Positions 63,425 through 64,000 of a stretch of DNA of 64,000 nt are shown here, piece by piece; within the stretch, counting starts at the first letter, position 1; each line of letters starts with the position of its first letter. The notes under the pieces are model-generated. The model saw only the letters and a program-made list of their open reading frames with translations. It had not been told where the DNA came from and ran no database searches. Where the stretch lies: positions 3,327,501 through 3,391,500 of the forward strand of contig CP070233.1 in NCBI GenBank assembly GCA_017355425.1. The letters run 5' to 3'. A program made the position numbers and the translations under genes. Source of the DNA: Dolichospermum sp. DET69 (lineage in GTDB: Bacteria; Cyanobacteriota; Cyanobacteriia; Cyanobacteriales; Nostocaceae).

Positions 63425-64000
63425 ATGGCTAATGTTTTACGCTGGTGGCAACAGCAATTCTTAAATTTAGTTGCGGCTGTGATTTTCTATACTGCTATTC
63501 CCTTGCCATATTTGCAAAATTTAGACTTCCAAAAGGTGGCTTGTTTTGCGCCAGTGATTGGGTTGATGATTGGTGGGATTTTAGGTGGGTTAGATACGGG
63601 AATGAATTATCTTGGTGTGCCAGTGCTAACCCGTAATGCTTTGGTAGTGGGTGCGTGGATAGCAATTACGGGGGGATTACATTTAGATGGAGCGATGGAT
63701 ACGGCTGATGGTTTAGCGGTGGGTGATCCTGAACGCAGGTTGCAGGTAATGATGGATAGTGCAACTGGTGCGTTTGGAGCAATGTCCGCTATTTTGATTA
63801 TTATTTTGAAAGTTACTGCTTTAACAGATATAGCTGAAAACCACTGTTTAGTATTAATGGCTGCTTGTAGCTGGGGACGTTGGGGACAACAATTTGCGAT
63901 CGCTTGTTATCCTTATCTTAAACCTACTGGTAAAGGTGCGTTTCATAAACAAGCTATTCGTTCTTATTTAGATTTATTACCAAGCTTCTTTTTGCTGTTG
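63425..64000 (+). CDS. cobS: Adenosylcobinamide-GDP ribazoletransferase (cobalamin synthase), partial
   Basis: The ATG at 63425 starts a frame that is open to the right edge (192 codons visible). The N-terminal [20 protein letters not shown] and the motif [20 protein letters not shown] then [19 protein letters not shown] are the hallmarks of CobS, a membrane enzyme joining adenosylcobinamide-GDP and alpha-ribazole. Several membrane helices are visible. The C-terminus is outside the window. Confidence 0.94.
   Translation, partial: MANVLRWWQQQFLNLVAAVIFYTAIPLPYLQNLDFQKVACFAPVIGLMIGGILGGLDTGMNYLGVPVLTRNALVVGAWIAITGGLHLDGAMDTADGLAVGDPERRLQVMMDSATGAFGAMSAILIIILKVTALTDIAENHCLVLMAACSWGRWGQQFAIACYPYLKPTGKGAFHKQAIRSYLDLLPSFFLLL

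Overview
The window looks like a chromosomal segment of a heterocyst-forming-type (Nostocales) cyanobacterium. It carries oxygenic photosynthesis genes (psbM, psbK, plant-type ferredoxin petF), a menH for phylloquinone synthesis, many HIP1 octamers (GCGATCGC), and heptanucleotide tandem repeats (including TTGTCAG, the STRR2 type known from Anabaena/Calothrix relatives). It is AT-rich and dense in small palindromic and miniature inverted-repeat elements. Species cannot be fixed from sequence reading alone.

Layout. 1-9.6 kb: a partial GH116 glucosylceramidase-like gene, a Uma2 nuclease, an HtrA protease, an InrS/CsoR-type metal sensor, a MITE-broken histidine kinase, menH, an FtsE-like ATPase, a WecG-type glycosyltransferase, a TIGR04282 glycosyltransferase coupled to rsmE, and a TPR lipoprotein. 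10-16 kb: a membrane pentapeptide-repeat protein, map, a Gfo/Idh oxidoreductase, petF and a SpoIID-like protein. 16.4-20.9 kb: an apparent operon of STAND NTPase, membrane-anchored periplasmic-binding protein and membrane Ser/Thr kinase, with a divergent 64-residue peptide gene. 20.96-22.4 kb: a complete IS element.

22.5-38 kb is a complete type I-D CRISPR-Cas locus: a 15-repeat array read on the minus strand, then cas2, an ISH3-family element, cas1, cas4, cas6, a reverse-strand unknown gene, csc1, csc2, cas10d, a DUF1016-type PD-(D/E)XK nuclease with an 81-residue partner, and cas3'. The nuclease pair sits with 7-12 nt gaps inside the cas operon. Between the pair and cas3' lies a lone spacer-sized segment bounded by two degenerate CRISPR repeats spaced exactly one array period (72 bp), on the strand opposite to cas. 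These are the most unusual parts of the window. An HTH-TPR protein lies upstream of cas3'.

38-51 kb: two secreted unknown proteins, an HTH-GrpE-like fusion, a STAS/PP2C partner-switching pair, a DUF1350 protein, an IsrB-type RuvC protein (IscB relative without HNH) with an RNA-like leader, hisF, ruvB and a second STAS protein. Two further stretches (about 48.03-48.39 and 49.87-50.30 kb) have no ORF but resemble free-standing omega-RNA/HEARO-like RNAs. The first shares the IsrB leader, and the two share a 3' hairpin block with compensatory base changes.

51-64 kb: dedA, argG, a GT2 glycosyltransferase, a DUF29 protein, a second STAND NTPase, an adenine-methyltransferase/Mrr-like nuclease fusion whose 3' end is in a 267-bp tandem duplication, decayed antitoxin-like genes, a tandem universal stress protein, then psbM, a 2Fe-2S ferredoxin, psbK and tgt on one strand, an unknown conserved protein, and the start of cobS. 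No rRNA or tRNA gene was recognised.
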